Origin: Candidatus Sumerlaeota bacterium
Lineage (GTDB): Bacteria > Sumerlaeota > Sumerlaeia > MWCT01
Direction of reading: 5' to 3'
Assembly: GCA_026398545.1 (NCBI GenBank)
Contig: JAPLSR010000032.1
Coordinates: forward strand, 1 to 7,769
Length of the DNA: 7,769 nucleotides
Shown one piece after another: positions 5,840-7,769 of this stretch. The notes below the pieces were generated by a model. That model was not told the origin of the DNA. It saw nothing but the letters and a program-made list of their open reading frames with translations, and ran no database searches. A program made the position numbers and the translations under genes. The stretch's first letter is position 1; each line of letters begins with the position of its first letter.

Positions 5840-7072
5840 ATGTTTGTCACTGCAAATCTCAAAATCGGCATGAAGGAAATCTGGTCGCACAAGTTGCGCT
5901 CCTTTCTCACTATGCTGGGGGTCATATTCGGGGTGGCGGCGGTGGTTGCGATGGTCGCCATCGCCGAAGGGGCAAAGGAGGAGGCGCTTCGCCAGATTCG
6001 CCTCCTGGGCACAAATAACATCCGCATTCGCAAGCAGGAATTAAAAGGGATTGAACGCACCCGCGCCATGCGCAAGTCGCCTGATGGCCTTACCCGCGCT
6101 GATGCCGCATCCCTCAGGGAAATCCTCGCCGATGTCACAAACATAGCCGTTTCACGCACCGTCAGCGCGCGCCTCCTTTATAAAAACGAAATACCACCCT
6201 GTACTGTTGTAGGCGTCTCGCCCGGTTATCCGGAGGTCGTGGGACACGCCGTCCAGGAGGGACGCTTCATCAGCGACCTCGACGAGAAGGAAACCAAACA
6301 GGTTTGCGCCATCGGACAGGAGATTAAAAACCGACTTTTCCCCCTTGAAGAGCCCCTCAATCGGCAAGTCCGACTTGAAGGTCAGCTCTTCACCGTCATA
6401 GGTGTCATGGAAAAGAAGAGTTCCGACGGTGGCATCGGGTCATTAAAACTGGGCAATCTCAACCAGAATATTTACATACCCATAACCACCGCTTTTAAGA
6501 GGTTCGGGCAGGACGAGCGAGCCGAACAACTGGATGAGATTTCTCTCAAGTTGCTTGAAGGCGCCGACCTGCAGGAGCTGGCACATGTGGTCAAACGCAT
6601 CCTCCTCCGTCGCCATAATGACGTGGAGGATTTTGAGATTGTGATTCCTGAGGAGCTCCTCCGCCAGAGTCAACGAACCCAGCGCATCTTCACCATTGTC
6701 CTGACCGCCATTGCCGGAATCTCATTAATAGTTGGCGGGATTGGCATCATGAACATCATGCTGGCTACAGTTACTCAGCGGACGCGTGAAATCGGCATCA
6801 GGCGCGCAATCGGGGCAACAGAACGCCACATCCTTTTACAATTCTTGATTGAGTCGCTCACCTTAAGTCTTGTTGGCGGTTTTATCGGGATTTTCGCCGG
6901 AGTCGGGATGGCAAAGGCAATTGCGCTTTACGCCCAATGGAAGACGCCCATCTCCATCCTTTCCATTATCGTTTCTTTCAGCGTGGCGGCAATCACGGGA
7001 CTTGGTTTTGGACTGTATCCCTCCATGAAGGCGGCGCATCTTGACCCTATTGAAGCCCTGCGGTATGAATAA
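5840..7072 (+). CDS. MacB/LolC-type ABC transporter permease (MacB_PCD plus FtsX domain)
   Basis: A 410-residue inner-membrane permease of the type VII (MacB-like) ABC family, whose members move lipoproteins, peptides or antibiotics, or act mechanically across the envelope. Order seen: short cytoplasmic N-terminus with HKLRSFLTMLGVIFGVAAVV and first membrane helix (about 21-42); a large extracytoplasmic MacB_PCD domain (about 43-280) with two cysteines, C121 and C156; then three C-terminal helices (about 283-311, 333-358, 371-393) forming the FtsX domain. The hallmark loop TREIGIRRAIGAT is at 315-327 and the terminal signature YPSMKAAHLDPIEALRYE closes the chain. There is no ATP-binding domain, unlike full MacB, and no ATPase gene adjoins it here. 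The ATG at 5840 has a GGAG about 11 bases upstream, a loose spacing. An ATG at residue 11 is less likely since family N-termini include the preceding residues. Substrate unknown. Confidence 0.93.
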   Translation: MFVTANLKIGMKEIWSHKLRSFLTMLGVIFGVAAVVAMVAIAEGAKEEALRQIRLLGTNNIRIRKQELKGIERTRAMRKSPDGLTRADAASLREILADVTNIAVSRTVSARLLYKNEIPPCTVVGVSPGYPEVVGHAVQEGRFISDLDEKETKQVCAIGQEIKNRLFPLEEPLNRQVRLEGQLFTVIGVMEKKSSDGGIGSLKLGNLNQNIYIPITTAFKRFGQDERAEQLDEISLKLLEGADLQELAHVVKRILLRRHNDVEDFEIVIPEELLRQSQRTQRIFTIVLTAIAGISLIVGGIGIMNIMLATVTQRTREIGIRRAIGATERHILLQFLIESLTLSLVGGFIGIFAGVGMAKAIALYAQWKTPISILSIIVSFSVAAITGLGFGLYPSMKAAHLDPIEALRYE

Positions 7073-7078
7073 TTCCCA

Positions 7079-7769
7079 TCAATCAAGTAAGGGATAATGT
7101 TCCTCCACCCGACGCCTTTCAATGACTGCCTCTTCATTCATCCCCCATTTTGAGAGGATTTCCGCCCTCAGACGATGACAATTTCTGGCAACATACGAGT
7201 CAGGAAATGAACGTGCGGAGCGGGTCAACAAGTCATACGCCCTTTTTTGTGATGCAATATCATCCTTTCGGGTAAGCTCCGAACCTTCAATGAAATCATG
7301 CATCCAGCTCAGCGCCTCGGGTAGTTTCCGCTCCGCCTCATGCAGGACGATAAAGGGCGGCAGTTTCACGATGGAATATTTCTCATGAATCGCAAATGGC
7401 GAGCGGGAAAAAAAGTCATCCAGCGCCATGAGATAGGCTCGTGCCTCTAACCGATTGTAATCAGCTTGCTTCAGCCGCGCCTCTTCGGACGGATTTGTGA
7501 AGAAGGATGCCTCACCAATAACGCCAGGGATGCCGTAAGAATGCCGCAGGATGGCGGTGCCCCATTCGGGAAAGATAACAAGGTCGGAACAGACGACAGC
7601 CATCCCTTTACCGCCGAAGAGATTCCGGCTCAGGTGATGCGCAAGGCTCCGCGCCAGCGGCACGCCCGCCTGAGTCTCCGAGGCGTTGCCGTGAAAATAC
7701 ACCCCGGGAAAGTTCACATCCGGGTCAGCTGTGGCATTATGATGGATGGAAATAAAAACCTCGGCCTGC
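7079..7769 (-). CDS. N-acetylmuramoyl-L-alanine amidase, Amidase_3 type (N-terminus beyond window)
   Basis: The last 229 residues of a leftward gene are present; the frame runs off the right edge, so the GTG at 7717 is internal and not the start. The enzyme class is a zinc amidase cutting the bond between MurNAc and L-Ala in peptidoglycan, acting outside the cytoplasmic membrane. Seen: AEVFISIHHNA (fragment residues 2-12), where the SIH histidine is a zinc ligand, then GVYFHGN, and GIPGVIGEASFFTNPSEE, whose Glu at fragment residue 86 matches the catalytic Glu. The earlier His and Glu ligands and any signal peptide would lie outside. Past the core (about residue 120) is an unusual tail of about 109 residues, mostly helical, with a TPR-like pattern in the last 60. 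I do not recognise it. The stop is six bases from the permease stop on the other strand. Confidence 0.8.
   Translation of the reverse strand, partial: QAEVFISIHHNATADPDVNFPGVYFHGNASETQAGVPLARSLAHHLSRNLFGGKGMAVVCSDLVIFPEWGTAILRHSYGIPGVIGEASFFTNPSEEARLKQADYNRLEARAYLMALDDFFSRSPFAIHEKYSIVKLPPFIVLHEAERKLPEALSWMHDFIEGSELTRKDDIASQKRAYDLLTRSARSFPDSYVARNCHRLRAEILSKWGMNEEAVIERRRVEEHYPLLD

Noticed and set aside
7079..7717. Amidase starting at the GTG at 7717
   Set aside because: The frame continues upstream to the window edge and encodes the conserved SIHHNA zinc-ligand motif, so the GTG is an internal valine.
1..7769. Mobile element, CRISPR, defence island or phage content
   Set aside because: No terminal repeats, spaced direct repeats, transposase, integrase or nuclease motifs were seen, and every large frame is explained by the genes listed.

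Overview
The window reads as bacterial chromosome of moderate GC, about 92% coding by rough estimate, holding seven protein genes, two of them cut by the window edges. I see no tRNA, rRNA, CRISPR array, transposase, integrase, phage gene or toxin-antitoxin pair. A MacB/LolC-type permease, a zinc N-acetylmuramoyl-L-alanine amidase and a nucleotide-sugar enzyme fit a bacterium with an elaborate, probably Gram-negative, envelope. The methionyl-tRNA synthetase has one Cys-Cys-Cys-His zinc site and a C-terminal Trbp111-like domain, which is not the E. coli arrangement. A divergent YchF-like GTPase and a 260-residue orphan protein suggest a lineage away from the well-studied model bacteria. I cannot name the phylum.

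Layout. Positions 1-2062 are a leftward cluster of three genes, in transcription order: a sugar-phosphate nucleotidyltransferase (2062-1343), an unrecognised mostly helical protein (1301-519) and a YchF-like P-loop GTPase (492 to beyond base 1). Gaps of 41 and 26 bases and good ribosome binding sites make one operon likely. A good promoter candidate lies at 2158-2130. The 263-base divergent gap (2063-2325) also holds rightward -10-like boxes, a tryptophan-rich ten-codon mini-ORF and a small hairpin.

Positions 2326-7072 are rightward: a MATE-family exporter (2326-3720), metG (3842-5755) and a stand-alone MacB/FtsX-like ABC permease (5840-7072). A strong palindromic hairpin (5781-5805) sits between metG and the permease. 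The permease has no adjacent ATPase. From 7769 to 7079 a leftward amidase, lacking its N-terminus in this window, meets the permease tail to tail with only six bases between stop codons.

The genes do not form one obvious pathway. The left operon joins a nucleotide-sugar enzyme to a translation-type GTPase. The right half mixes housekeeping aminoacylation with membrane transport, and the amidase belongs to peptidoglycan remodelling. I found no clear multi-gene novel system. The best leads are an in-frame Shine-Dalgarno plus ATG inside metG that could yield a separate Trbp111-like tRNA-binding protein, the YchF-like GTPase with altered G1 and G3 motifs beside an orphan gene, the Trp-rich mini-ORF ahead of the exporter, and the intergenic palindrome.
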